The position numbers and the translations under genes are program-made. A stretch of DNA of 64,000 nucleotides, from assembly GCF_003573695.1 (NCBI RefSeq), contig NC_039358.1, forward strand, positions 100,192,117 through 100,256,116, written 5' to 3'. The notes under the pieces were generated by a model. It saw only the letters and a program-made list of their open reading frames with translations. It was not told the DNA's origin and ran no database searches. The first letter of the stretch is position 1; each line of letters begins with the position of its first letter. Below, one piece after another: positions 35,246 through 46,740 of the stretch. The stretch comes from Papaver somniferum (taxonomy: Eukaryota > Streptophyta > Magnoliopsida > Ranunculales > Papaveraceae).

Positions 35246-35827
35246 TAGGGGTGAGCATAAAAACCGGAACCGCGGATTTAACCCGTATCCGTCCGCAAAA
35301 TTGCGGATTTCACCCAAACCGCAAGACGTATGGGCCGGACACGGGTGGGATTCTCAAATACGCATGCGGTGCGGTTGCGGTTGTCATTTGAAAACCGCGG
35401 ATTACCGCAACCGTAGAAAGAAGCAAAGTTTTCTTACCTGAGTATGAACCTAGGCCCAAAGAGAAAGAAGTGAAGTTCTTTGATCACTTAGTTAACTAAA
35501 TGAATTTAGGTCCAAAGAGAAAGAAATAAAGTCCTTAAAACACTAACTGAATTTAGGCCCAACAAATAGAATCAAAACTAAGTTAACTAACTGAATACAA
35601 TCAAAACTAAGTTAAGACACTAACTGAATTTAGGCCCAACAAGTACAATCAAAACTAGGTCAAATCCGCAGTTAATCCGCAACCGGCCCGTACAATCCGC
35701 GGATCCGCAAAGGTTAAATCCGCGGGTGATTGGGCCGGTCACGGTTCAATTTTGCAAATCCGCAACTTTGACGGTTCGGTTACGGGTGACCCCTAATCCG
35801 CAACCGTCCGTCCGTTACACACCCCTA
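35246..35827. mobile_element. hAT-like MITE in element 4
   Basis: 582 bp flanked by an exact 8-bp duplication TCCAGCAG (35238-35245, 35828-35835). Ends TAGGGGTGAGCA and (reverse) TAGGGGTGTGTAACGG form short inverted repeats of hAT type. The interior is rich in CCGCGG, CCGCAA and AACCG motifs. No transposase, so it is a non-autonomous copy. Confidence 0.9.
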
Positions 35828-35835
35828 TCCAGCAG

Positions 35836-37432
35836 AGAAGTTGTGAAAATTCTAGGCCCACTGTTTGGTTTTCAATGAAGCCCAGCTGAGAAATTTAGAC
35901 GAAGCCCAGCAGTTTAATTTTAAACAGAAGCCCAAAGTTCAGTTTTGATTACAAAGCCCAAAGTTCAGTTTAAGTTTTAAGCCCACGGTTTAGTTATAAA
36001 CTATAAGCCCACTCTTCAGTTAAACTACAAGCCCAGACTTCAGTTTGAAACAAAATTTAAACAAGCCCACAATTCAGGGATACACAACAAACCCACAGAA
36101 CTGTTTTGAGTTTAGGCTTACTGTTTTTAGGCTTACTCAAGCAAATGCAACAACCCAGTTGGGTCTTAGCCAAACCAATGCAGCACCACAGCTTCTCCTG
36201 CTCCTTTTCTTTTCCTTTGCTTTGGCTTGAACAGCAGCACCACAGGTAGTATCACAAGCTTTTTGGCTCTCAGTGCACTGCTACTCCTTTCTCCTCCAGC
36301 TCTTTTGCCTTTGCAGCAGCAGCACCAACTACCTGACACTCACTTTGTGTGATCAGTACACAGAAAAGGCATGGAATGGTGGAAGCAAAATGAACAACTG
36401 CATAAAGCAGTGCAGTTAGAACTGCAGATGAGCATGCAGTTTTCAGAGATAACACAATTTGTATTTGTGCAGCAGGAGCAAGTTGCAGATGCAATAGCAA
36501 GGTTACAGTCTCACAGAGTGCAAATTACAAGAGTGCATTTAGACATAGATGGAGATATTGCCAGTTACAGCACAACTCAGTTGAGATTGTCAGTTCAATT
36601 GGACTGAAACATAGCTAACAAGATGCAATGGTGCAGTGGTTGACAGTATACCATTTCAAGTAAGCTTCAGGTGACAGAGTTACAGATGCAATATGGCCTA
36701 AATGGCTGAAATCTGAACTGTAACTGAGATTCTTATCAGTTCATAGAAGCATGAGCAGAATTAAGACACAAGTGTTCTTATCAGTTCAAATGTGCACAAG
36801 ACATCAATCACAGAAATAAGCCAAAAGATGCAAGCTATGTTGCCAATACAGAGCAAGATGCTAAGATGCAAGTGTGAGCAAGGATCAGATGGCACAATAT
36901 TTCAGAGGACAAGAAGGTTATAGTACACAAATGCAGTTCACAGTGCTAGATGCAGTTGTACTGAGATGAAGTTACAGGTGCAGAACAAAATGATGTCAAC
37001 TACACTAGCATGCTAGCACAGGACAGAAGTGACTAAATACAAGCTACAGAATGGGACTTAAATGCAGATGCACTTGAGATGCAGAACAGATATACAAGTT
37101 ACAGATATGCACAGATTGAAAAACTAGTATGCAGGGCATAGGAAAAAATACTGGAGAGTATGCAGTTATGCACAAAGATGCAGGTGGAGCTAAAACAAGA
37201 TGGATATACGATGAAGTGATGCAGAACTACAGCTAAGTATGCAAATACAACTAAGTTAAAAGAACAACAGATGATAGAATGATGCAGCTACAGATGCTCA
37301 GAACTGAAAAAATTAAAACCACATCTAAACTATATTATCAATAGCAAGAAAACACAAAAATTAAACACATATATACAGGGTGAAAAGTTGAAAATCAGTG
37401 AAGAAGGCAAAAGAAGCAAATACACCGCTACC
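35836..37432 (-). repeat. Element 4 leader with two repeat types
   Basis: From 35836 to about 36060 (and left of the MITE from about 35050) an AAGCCCA...TTCAGTTT unit recurs every 25-30 bp. From about 36370 to 37290 the sequence is dominated by ATGCAG, AGATGCA and CAGTTACAG words. Open frames here are by-products of the repeats. This region lies between the PBS and the gag-like ORF. Confidence 0.6.
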
Positions 37433-37453
37433 GAGTCCCCGGCAGCGGCGCCA
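37433..37453 (-). promoter_or_regulatory. Primer-binding site, element 4 (Asp-tRNA type)
   Basis: Minus strand TGGCGCCGCTGCCGGGGACT lies six bases inside the right LTR. It is close to the complement of the plant aspartate tRNA 3' end (TGGCGCCGTTGCCGGGGA), the primer of several plant Gypsy lineages. Confidence 0.8.
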
Positions 37454-37459
37454 AAAACT

Positions 37460-39331
37460 TGGTGGGCTGGTAAAGTTACCCACAGAAATACCTGCAAGTG
37501 CACAGGGTCAGTTGTAGTGAGTGTGCAAATGAGGGTTTGTCCACAGGGACTTGGAGGGTGTATGAATTGCTTCAAATATTCTTCCTAGACTGATTCTAAG
37601 CTTAAGTGACAACGACAATCAGTGACAAAGAGTGAATTGGTTTGTGTTGAAACACAACTGAATTGTTGATGTAGCTGAACTAGTGACAGAAAAAAATGTA
37701 AACAAAGTGAGAGATAAAAGGGAACTAAGGTCTTGATTCCACCATTAACCTACACTATGAACTCAGCTGATAGTATCATTCTTGTCCTTATAGCAGGTAA
37801 GGGTGAAGATTCTAGTCTTCCCTTTTACCTAAGGTGTTTCACCAGTGGATGAATCAATCACAACTAAGATATCAATCCTCAACTATGATTTTACTCCAAA
37901 GTACTAATTGTCTTGTTTAAGGCACAACTAGTCAAAGGTTAGTCTATCAAACATGAGTTGCAGTTTATCAACAGCTTATGCATCTAACTACAATGCATAC
38001 ATGGCATGCAATGTGAAAGTAAGGTGATGATGAACTAAGATTGAAACTTTTCTAGAACAATTTAAGCACTCAAGAATCACACAAACAGCATAAATAACAT
38101 AGTACAAAGCTATGGTTTCATCTCAACCTTAGCTTAGTGAACTAAAACATGATCAAATTATACTACTAGATGAAACAGATGAAATGATGAAATTACAGAA
38201 CAGTAAGAGCTTGGTGCTCCGGCTAGCCCGGGCATGCCCAATTTCACACCCAAGACGTCAATTTATACATATAACAACTTTCCCCCAAAAACCCCTAAAA
38301 CAGTGAAATTAGGGTTTACCAAAAATTGAAATTAAGTTTTACCTAATCACTGAAAACACTTGACAGCTTTGACCCATGCTTCCTCCTCGTCTTCTCATTC
38401 TTTTCCCATGCTGTGATTACAACTCTATTCCGACCTAATTTATCAATTTCACCTCTAGGGTTTCTGACATGGGTGAAGCGTGAAATTGAGAGATTAGGAG
38501 GCCATAGAGTTGGTGAAAGTGGTAATAATGATGGGGGTAGTGATGGGTTAGTGATTTGAGAGCTCGAGTGGTGGTGATTGAGGCGTCAGGAAGTTGGTGG
38601 CGGAGCAGGTGGTGGCAGAGCTTTCTCTGCAGACGGTGAGGGAGAAGATGGGGTCGATGGGATTAGGGTTAGGATGTGTTTGGTTTGGGGTGAAATAGAT
38701 TTGGGTGTTGTGGTGTTGAGCGGAATCATCAAGTTTTGATGACTTGTGAGGTGAATCCGTAGGATGAGAACTTCTGAAACGGATCTAACGGCGATATGGA
38801 GACAGATTATGAGCGACCGTTGGATGCAAAAATACAACGAAACTGACGGCTCAAGATGGAGTTAGGTGCTGTAGTGTAAAGCGGTTGTAGAACATTTGAT
38901 GTATTGGCGATGAATAGACCGTTGGATTCAGCTGAGGATCCAATCTGACGACTACAGGAGAAGTGGGCTATGGATTTTGGTTTTGGTTTAGGAGATAAGT
39001 TGGGCTTGGGATAATTCTGAGCCCATTTCTTCTTTAAGAACAATTTCTTCCTTGTTAAGCCCATTTCTAGCCTTTTGGTCTTGCGCACAACATTCTTCAC
39101 AGCTTCCTTGCTTGATTCCTCTCGGCTTTCACCACTTTTCTGCTCTTTTCGCTCCGTAATTCTATCCAAACTTTATTTATAACCTAAAAATGCAAAATTA
39201 ATTAATAAAAATATTTATTCTTGAAAACAATGAAAACACAGAATATGGGATAAAATGGAGCGTTGATGCACAAATGATGAGTTAAATGCCAATAAAAAGG
39301 TGCAAATATATACAATATTTGGCACTCATCA
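37460..39331 (-). mobile_element. Element 4 5' LTR
   Basis: 1,872 bp, near-identical to 30087-31966. A 9-bp deletion near 38648 and scattered substitutions are the main differences. Confidence 0.9.
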
Positions 39332-39336
39332 GATTG

Positions 39337-39380
39337 TTAAGCGAAATATTGGGTGGTGTTGTTAGACCCCCGCTTTTTCA
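39337..39380 (+). mobile_element. Element 3 5' LTR, last 44 bp
   Basis: Continues the LTR broken at 30086 (TTAAGCGAAATATTGG... to GCTTTTTCA) and is directly followed by the PBS. Confidence 0.92.
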
Positions 39381-39381
39381 A

Positions 39382-39394
39382 TTGGTATCAGAGC
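39382..39394 (+). promoter_or_regulatory. Primer-binding site, element 3
   Basis: TTGGTATCAGAGC, initiator methionine tRNA complement, one base after the LTR. Confidence 0.92.
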
Positions 39395-39444
39395 AGGAAA
39401 ACACGTTAAAGACCTTATAAATCTGTGTTTGTAGCGATCTGATT

Positions 39445-40925
39445 ATGGACGAGTCTATCTCTAATAACGTACCAGTTCAGAAATTACCAGATGATTCTAA
39501 AAGCTTGAATTCACCTGAGAGAACTGTCACATCTAAGTCAATATCCAAACATTCTCTTGATGTAAAAACTGTTGATTGGGAAACTCTCCAAGAAGAACAG
39601 TTGGATGAACTTTCTGATGAAGGTGATTCAGATATTGATAGAGATGTTGATGAGGAAGTCTCAGAGTATGTTAAGTTTTTGGATTCGTGGAATATAAAGA
39701 AGATTGCAACTTCTCATGTCACACCTCTTCTGACTCCTCTCTGTCGAGAAAACAAGAAATTGAGAAGATGTTACGCAAGTGTTTATTTTTAGAATCGTTC
39801 TACCGAATCGATCCTCAAGGATTCTGAGCAAAAACTACGTATGAAGTCACTTGAATGTGATAATCTTTATCAAAAGTACTTTTTGTTGGAAGAGAAATTT
39901 GCAGAGTCTGAAGCAAGGTTTAACTCCCAGCAAACAAGTTTTGACGACAGAGAAAGCGCCCGAGAAAAACGCCTTGAGGCTGATTTAGCTGCTGCTCTTG
40001 ATAAAATCAAGATGTTGGAAGATGACTTGAAAAATTTCAATACTAGTTCAAGCAAATTAACCATTATGCTAGGAGCAAGTAAAAAACATCGTGATACACG
40101 AGGATTGGGCTATAAGGGAATAGATGTTCCAAGTACTAGCAAAGAGGTAAAATTTGTCAAGGCTAGTGATTCTTCTCAACAAAAGGTTTCTACTGATGGC
40201 AAAAGTGAAATACCTTCTCCGGCAATTAAGGTTCAAAAGAGCAAAGTTTATCAACCTCCAAAACTAGCACACATGAATCCGGGTAAGAACATTCCTTATA
40301 TTTGTCATTATTGTGGAAACAAAGGTCACCTGGAAAGGAGATGTCGTATTCGTATAAGGAATGAAAAACTTCATGATATTCTTGTTTGCGTGTCAAAAGA
40401 AGTTGTTAAACCGGGATCATATGTTAAGGCTAACACTCTTGACATTACGGGTTGTAAACGTCCAACCTTTAGGCAAAGGAATCAGTGCTGTGATAATCCT
40501 AGATTTGCCTATAAACGTCATACGAAGCCTTTTCACAATCTAATGGTTATCAAAAGGATAACTTCGTAAATATGAAGACAAGATCTGATGCTCCCAATTG
40601 GAGAAATACTAACTTGCAAAAGAATAGTCAATCCAATTCTCTTCCGGAAAATCTTGAAGAGAGTAATGGGAAGAAGGTTCCGACTATTCCTAAACGCACT
40701 CAGAAGTGGATACCGAAGAAAGACAATGATGGTTTGAGTGTGAAAAGGAATGATCTCCCAGAAAGTTCCATGACTATAGAGAAAGCAGTATCCATGATGC
40801 TGGAACTTAAAGAGTTCTTTGGGAAGATGGATTTGGATGTGAAAGGTTCTAAAAGTGATCTCTTTCATGATAATCCAAAGGTCACTTGTGGTGAGCAAGA
40901 CTTTGTTCACCCCAACGCAACTTGA
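39445..40925 (+). pseudogene. gag: Element 3 gag (coiled coil, GLGY, CCHC)
   Basis: Start ATG 39445 (MDESISNN), 64 bases after the LTR. In order: Ser-rich N-terminus, acidic block (EEQLDELSDEGDSDIDRD), coiled coil (LEADLAAALDKIKMLEDDL), MLGASKKHRDTRGLGYKG, knuckle CHYCGNKGHLERRC, a basic tail and the WIPKKDND segment, ending in TGA at 40923. It lacks the UBN2 core. Defects: one TAG at 39790 where element 6 has a serine codon, and a one-base deletion near 40538. The TGA sits in the loop of an inverted repeat (40912-40934). No pol domain follows. Element 6 carries the closest relative. Confidence 0.85.
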
Positions 40926-40934
40926 TTGTGTTGG
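40912..40934 (+). promoter_or_regulatory. Hairpin enclosing the gag stop, element 3
   Basis: CCAACGCAA, loop CTTGA, TTGTGTTGG: nine pairs including one G-U in RNA, with the gag TGA in the loop. Element 6 has the same structure (48631-48650) with a different single mismatch. Confidence 0.55.
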
Positions 40935-42119
40935 AAGTGCATCCTCACTAAGGAATGCCATGCTTTGTATACGGTGAAGGAAGCAAAAGAATTGGGGCAC
41001 ACAGACTATGTTCGGTAAGGCAGTATAATTCGATTGGAGTCATATAAAAAGGTATGTCTATAAACTTAAGCAAGATTTTTACTTTTATTTGCTTAGAATA
41101 CTTATAATAATCTTGCTTATCGTTCATTTCTACCTAACTTGATCTGTGTTTAAGGTTCTTAAATGTTTAGGTTTGAAAATAATAGTTCTGGATGTTTGAA
41201 CTACGTGTACACATTCCAAGTATGCATAACAACATTCAAAATCAAAATCCAGGGGTTTAAGTTCGCAAACCCGTATGCATACTTGACGTCGATATTCGGT
41301 AAACTTGTTTTGACCGTAACTTATTCGTCCGAACTCGGATTTACCTCATTCTTTTTGCATTCTCTTCCTTATTTAATTCCCTTAAAAATGGAGATGAGAA
41401 TTGTTGAATTTGGATGAGTTAATATTGGTCTTTGTCCTGTCTCTTGTTTTTTAATGTTTGCTCCGTTTCGTTGCACTTGTTCTATTCTCTTGGACTTGGG
41501 CACTGGTATTCTTGGAGAAATCCTATTCTAAGGTATTTTGTGGCTGTTACAAGAGTGATGTTGGTGAATCACAAAGAAGGAATTTCGAGAATGGGTAGTA
41601 GTTCACATTGCTATATATTCTTGAGTGTTCACAGTCATCTCATGTGAACTATGATGCATAGTCGTCAACGACTTCGTATGTTCTTCTTTGTTAAGGAAAT
41701 ATTTTTATACGCTTTTGGTAACCACTCTTGGTATAAATCTGTGCGAAAAAGATTGATTCTACCTTCTAAGGGAAAAGATTGTTATTGCAGTATTAATCTT
41801 TATGATTTTGTGATATTGCAATTGTTTATGGGATATGTATTGTTTGCGTCCGTGAACTTGAAGGTCCCATATTGTGTCAAAAGTAAAGTCGTTCATAAAT
41901 TGGTTTTCGTATTGATGAAAGGACAAATGGACTTTTGACAAATACAAAAGTTATGCCTATGCAGTCATTTATTTGATGGAAAATAGGATAAAATCTTTTT
42001 TGTGACAAGGATAAAGTCTATTATGTCATTATGCAAATAGTGATGGAAAGATAGAATAAATCCTTGTATGTATTCCACGGTATTGATCTTCATTGATCCA
42101 TTCTTTTTGTATTACCATG
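40935..42119 (+). other. Element 3 internal region after gag
   Basis: No pol sequence. Short open frames (for example 41651-41938) have no counterpart in element 2 or 7 and look like chance. From about 41780 the sequence aligns with the non-coding part of element 7 after its ORF3 (TTATTGCAGTATTAATCTTTATG, GTCCGTGAAC). The small ORF3 of elements 2 and 7 is not recognisable here. Confidence 0.55.
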
Positions 42120-42665
42120 AAGGCTCCATTGCGTGTCTTATGTTGAGCACGATACAACTAAGTCGATTATTCTTATTGGCTTTTTTGGTTGTTCCGTAAG
42201 ATGCTATATGTTGATCATTATGAACTAAATTAATCATCTTGGTTGGTTATTTAGTTATTTGCTCCGAAAGTATTCTTTTGTCGAGCAAAACTTTTGACAA
42301 TTAAATTGATTACCTTCGTGATTAGTTTGGTTGTTTGTATTCCAATTAGATTAATTATAGGTTCTCTTGTAATTAATCTAGTTGAGTTTTTCATATATTC
42401 CACAAGTTCTTGTGTTGAGTATATGAACGGCTATACTAATCATGTTCTATTGGTTGATGTGGTCGTATATTCCGTAAGGTTTTCCTTATGTTGAGTATTT
42501 AAACGATTAAGGTAGTCATATCTGTGTGGTTATCTTAGTCGTAGCTCCGTCAATTTTCTTATGTTGATCACAATCAATTAAATTGATCACTTTTCTGGTT
42601 TGATTTAGTTGCGTATTCCGATTAAATTAATCATGGGTTTACTTGTGATTAACTTGATTGAGTTT
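42120..42665 (+). repeat. Internal imperfect tandem repeat, element 3
   Basis: Six or so units of 60-90 bp with the core TCCGTAAG...TTATGTTGAGCA/GATCA and AATTAAATTGATTA-like sequence, homologous to 19945-20330 (minus) and 60590-60910. Confidence 0.75.
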
Positions 42666-43004
42666 TGGATATAGAAAATCATTTCCATGGTTTTTGGTGT
42701 CCAATTAAAAAATCTTTATTTTCTTTCGAAATTAAGGTCGCTCTTGTTGTTCTTTCGGGAATGACATCAAATGGGGGAGAGTTCTTTTGAACTTGTGCTT
42801 AATGGTAATATCTTGCGGGGTGTGCGGCTGTGGAATTTTATAGGGGTTATCTTGTATCTTAAAACTCCTTGATGAATGCTTTAGCTTTGGCTTTATGATT
42901 GCATCTAAATTAAGTTGGTATGTATTTTTCTTTTAGTCTATGAAATGTCTCTTGTGGAAATTTCATTATGATCCCGTTCTTGTAACTTTGCCAATTTTAT
43001 TGAC

Positions 43005-43115
43005 AAAAAGGGGGATAAATAATGTAGTTCACACTACAAATACATATGGTTTTCGGATCATTGTGTAAGGGGGAGTGGTTTCCATGATCGAGATGGAGTA
43101 TTGACTAAGGGGGAG
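43005..43115 (+). repeat. Three extra polypurine-like tracts, element 3
   Basis: AAAAAGGGGGA (43005-43015), AAGGGGGAG (43067-43075) and AAGGGGGAG (43107-43115) precede the true tract at 43410 by 300-400 bp. Confidence 0.85.
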
Positions 43116-43409
43116 TGATACATATCACCGTAGTATTATTGTTAAAGTCGTGATACAATTGGACTTTGATATTACATAATAATACTATGACACTGTATAA
43201 TAATGATTGAGAATCTCGATTTCTCTCATTGTTATAGCTACGGATCTTCAACAACAGTGATGATAAACTCACAACCTTTGGGATCATTGGAGTACTTGGA
43301 AGGACGAAGATTTCAGGGAACGTTGAAGATTAGACTATGGAATATGAGTCACTAAAGTTTATTTTTTTTGTATTCCATATGTATTAATAGTTTTGTCACT
43401 AAAATTGAC

Positions 43410-43421
43410 AAAGGGGGAGAT
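43410..43421 (+). promoter_or_regulatory. Polypurine tract, element 3
   Basis: AAAGGGGGAGAT directly before the 3' LTR start TGTTAGAG. Confidence 0.9.
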
Positions 43422-45827
43422 TGTTAGAGCATAGCTCGGTCGACCTCGCATGCGTTGCTATCTCAAGCATGTTTGTCAATGTTAGTGATCAAAACTATGA
43501 GTCTTGATTTCTATCCTACATAGCTAAGTCTCGGACTAGGATAGAAAAGTGTAGTTGAGCTCAAGGACTTCATGACGATTCATCATACAACGACGAAGAT
43601 CTATACAAGGAACCGTGGAACTTCATCAACAAAAAGGTATGTGGAGACTTGAACTTATCTATCACTCAAAAGTCTATCTATTCTATCTCCTACTTCTTAT
43701 GAGACAAAAGTCGTATGCTATATAGACTAGATCATACACATTTGACATTTCGAGCTGAGCATTCATTGCTTATCTTTTATCTCGAAATTGTGTGTTGGTA
43801 AAGCGTTTCGCTTTGATCAAGTTTATCTTCACCTAGTGACGAAAGTCATGAAAAGTTTCAATCACTTTGAGAATTGCTCTGACGTGAATCGGTCTGTGAA
43901 TAACGGCTACATAGCGTCATCTGAGAATGTCTCAATGATTGAAATGAGAGTTTAGATTACATAACCATGTATTCCTTGAACCGAAGTTTTCGAACTTTGT
44001 TGATCAAGAGAAATCGGGAGGATTGTGGAATTGGCTTTCCAAGTCCGCGAACCCAGTCCGCAGACTCAGTTCACGAACTGTCGGAAGTTCTCGACCAAGA
44101 ATTTCTGCTGGATTTTCCAAAACTCGTTTGTGTGCTAAGTCCGCGAACTGGCGGAAGTTCTCTTTCCGAAAATTGCTGCTGAGTTTGGAAAACTCAGCCG
44201 ATTAACTTAAGTCCGCGAACTTGTTTGTGAACTTAAGAGGTTATGATCTAAAGATGTGCTCTGAACACGAAACACTAAATTACTAAGGAATGTTGTATGC
44301 AAACCGTGGCTATAATGTTCATGAGCCGATTCAATCGAATCGAATCATATTTGTTTCAATTGTGTCTTGTGTAGTTACATAAGATCGCATAGCAATTGAA
44401 CAACTCTTTAACTAGTTCATTTGAGTCAATTGAACTAGTTATGGTGAAGAAGAACAAGGTTAATATTAAATTCTCATATGGTTAACCTTTTGGGTTACTA
44501 TGTTGAACCAACATACACGTACACGTTTGGGCATGGTTTTCACGAACCCAGTAAATGTTTACCCAAGTGTGTGTGACAAGCTAAGTTTTCGATCTAACGG
44601 TTGAGAAATATTAGTTTGAATCTAAATCAGGTTTTCATCTAACGGTGAATAAGGATTGTTTTGTACCTAAGGAAAAACCCTGATTTGAAGGCTATATAAA
44701 GGAGACATCTAGCATTGTGAAAAACTAATCCCCACACGTCTGTGTGCTACTAGTGCGCCCGCTGGAGTCGATCTCCATTAACCTTTGATTTTCTTCTCTA
44801 AAATCAGGTTAACGACTTAAAGACTTCATTGGGATTGTGAAGCCAGATCGATACTACTTTTATTGTAGTTACGTGATCTGATCTTGCATCTTCTATCGTA
44901 CGAGTACAATCGATTAATTGGCTTGAGATCGTGAGAGTTCTCCGATAGCCAAGATAAAGAAGTCACAAACATCTTCGTCTCACTGTTTGTGATTCCTCGA
45001 CAATCCGCTTGTGTAGTCAGAAAGGATTGTAGAGAGGTGATTGATTAATTTAGGTTGTTCTTTGGGAATATAAGACCGGATTATCAATTGGTTCATGTTC
45101 ACCTTGATTTTATATGTAAAGACGGAACAAAACCTAGGGTTTATCTGTGGGAGGAAGGTTTATCCTTTGATAGACTTTTATGTGTAAGACAGATCTGTTT
45201 ATTATCAAGTCTGTGATTTTGGGTTGCAGCAACTCTTGGTTGTGGGTGAGATCAGCTAAGGGAATCAAGTGCGTAGTATCCTGCTGGGATCAGAGGCGTA
45301 GGAGTACAAATGTACCTTAGATCGGTGGGAGACTGATTGGGGTTCAACTATAGTCCAGTCCGAAGTTAGCTTGTAGTAAGCTAGTGTCTGTAGCGGCTTA
45401 ATACAGTGTGTATTCAATCTGGGCTAGGTCCCGGGGTTTTGCATTTGCGGTTTCCTCGTTAACAAAACTTCTGGTGTCTGTGTTATTTCTTTTACGAATT
45501 ATATTTTTTATATAATTGAAATAATACAGGTTGTGCGTTAAAGACCATCAATTGGAAATCCAACCTTTGGTTGTTGATTGATATTTATTGATCCTTGGAC
45601 ATTGGTCTTTGGTACCGTCCAAGTTATCTCTCTTTGATAAAGACTCGCAGATTTCCATTTGCTTGAGTAAAGATCAAATCGAGAGATTGAGATACAAACA
45701 CTTTGATATATCTTTTTATTGATTGAGTCTAACTGTCTAGTTGATTCTCATAAAAAGTATATTGGAGTTCGTCCATACAGATTGCTAAGCGAAATATTGG
45801 GTGGTGTTGTTAGACCCCGCTTTTTCA
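43422..45827 (+). mobile_element. Element 3 3' LTR (family A)
   Basis: 2,406 bp, TGTTAGAGCATAGC...CCCCGCTTTTTCA. GTCCGCGAAC motifs at 44040-44220 and TATATAAA at 44693. It is very similar to the 5' LTR. The five flanking bases (ACATA) do not match those left of the 5' LTR (CACTC). Confidence 0.92.
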
Positions 45828-46152
45828 ACATACACCCGACCCACACGGACGTAAGTTTTCCTAGGGTTTTCCTTGGAACTCCTTTTTACACATATGTGTG
45901 TAGATGGTGGATTTTCGACAAAGGATAAAATCGTAAAACCATAATTTTACATACTCCTGATCCAACAATTAGATGAGTATTGAGGCTCATGCCTCTCATC
46001 GAAGCATGAAAGCTCATGCCGCAAGAACCTCTGACTGTTAATACTGTCTCTCAGAGCATATGTAGATGTGCAGTCTCTCAACTGAGGCAAAGACATATCT
46101 CATGAATACTGAGCAATTTCAGTAATTATTTCTATATATAATCGAAATATTG

Positions 46153-46350
46153 GACGGCTCCTAGACAGCTTGCCTGCTAGTATAGAGCAATAACGTCTTC
46201 AGGATGTAACAATGTTTTTCCTGACTATATAAAAGACATGCATATAGAATCTTAACGATTAGACGGCTCCTAGACAGCTTTCCTGCTAGTATAGAGAAAT
46301 AACGTCTTCAGGATGTAACAATGTTTTCCCTGACTATATAAAAGAAATAT
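46153..46350 (+). repeat. 109-bp tandem duplication with TATA boxes
   Basis: Units start at 46153 and 46262 with GACGGCTCCTAGACAGCTT, and both end in CTGACTATATAAAAGA. A third, partial copy (CTAGAC..TGCTAGTATAGAGC) is near 46400. Confidence 0.85.
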
Positions 46351-46740
46351 GACGCTTCAACAAGCTCATATCGCTCAATTCTTGAATAGTTAATGCTTCT
46401 AGACGATCGTGCTAGTATAGAGCCATCAATTAATTATTTCTAAATCATTAGATTCATTAACTGAATCCTTAGAAAATATTCTACGTTCTTCATAATATTT
46501 TATTACTTCAATTCATGGTTCTTCCCAGCATAATTCCATGGGTTAGTGATAAATATTCAACGTACGGGCATCTGAGCCGCTATCGAGTAAGTCCCGACCA
46601 AAATGGTGTAAGTGTATTCAGTAATAATGCACTAACGAGCACCTGAATGCACGAACGAGCATTCAAAAATACGAAGGAACGATGAACCTATGCAAAATAG
46701 GAAGAAAATAATAATAATAAAATATTAAGCTAAGGCGCTA

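Larger units (their letters stand above)
30087..39331 (-). mobile_element. Element 4: Gypsy-like non-autonomous LTR element
   Basis: A 9.2-kb element flanked by GATTG on both sides (30082-30086, 39332-39336) inside element 3's LTR. Near-identical LTRs have TG...CA ends. The primer site next to the right LTR puts it on the minus strand. Inside are degraded gag-like ORFs, poly-T stretches (poly-A on the coding strand), a hAT-like MITE and a long repetitive leader. I find no protease, RT or integrase. The LTRs differ by scattered changes and a 9-bp deletion, so the insertion looks fairly young. Confidence 0.9.

Noticed and set aside
41432..41938. Candidate ORF3 in element 3
   Set aside because: Separate short frames with no similarity to the ORF3 of elements 2 or 7, and no shared end; likely chance.
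27741..45827. Element 3 as a simple intact insertion
   Set aside because: LTRs, PBS and PPT fit, but the flanking five bases differ, so I treat it as probably recombined.
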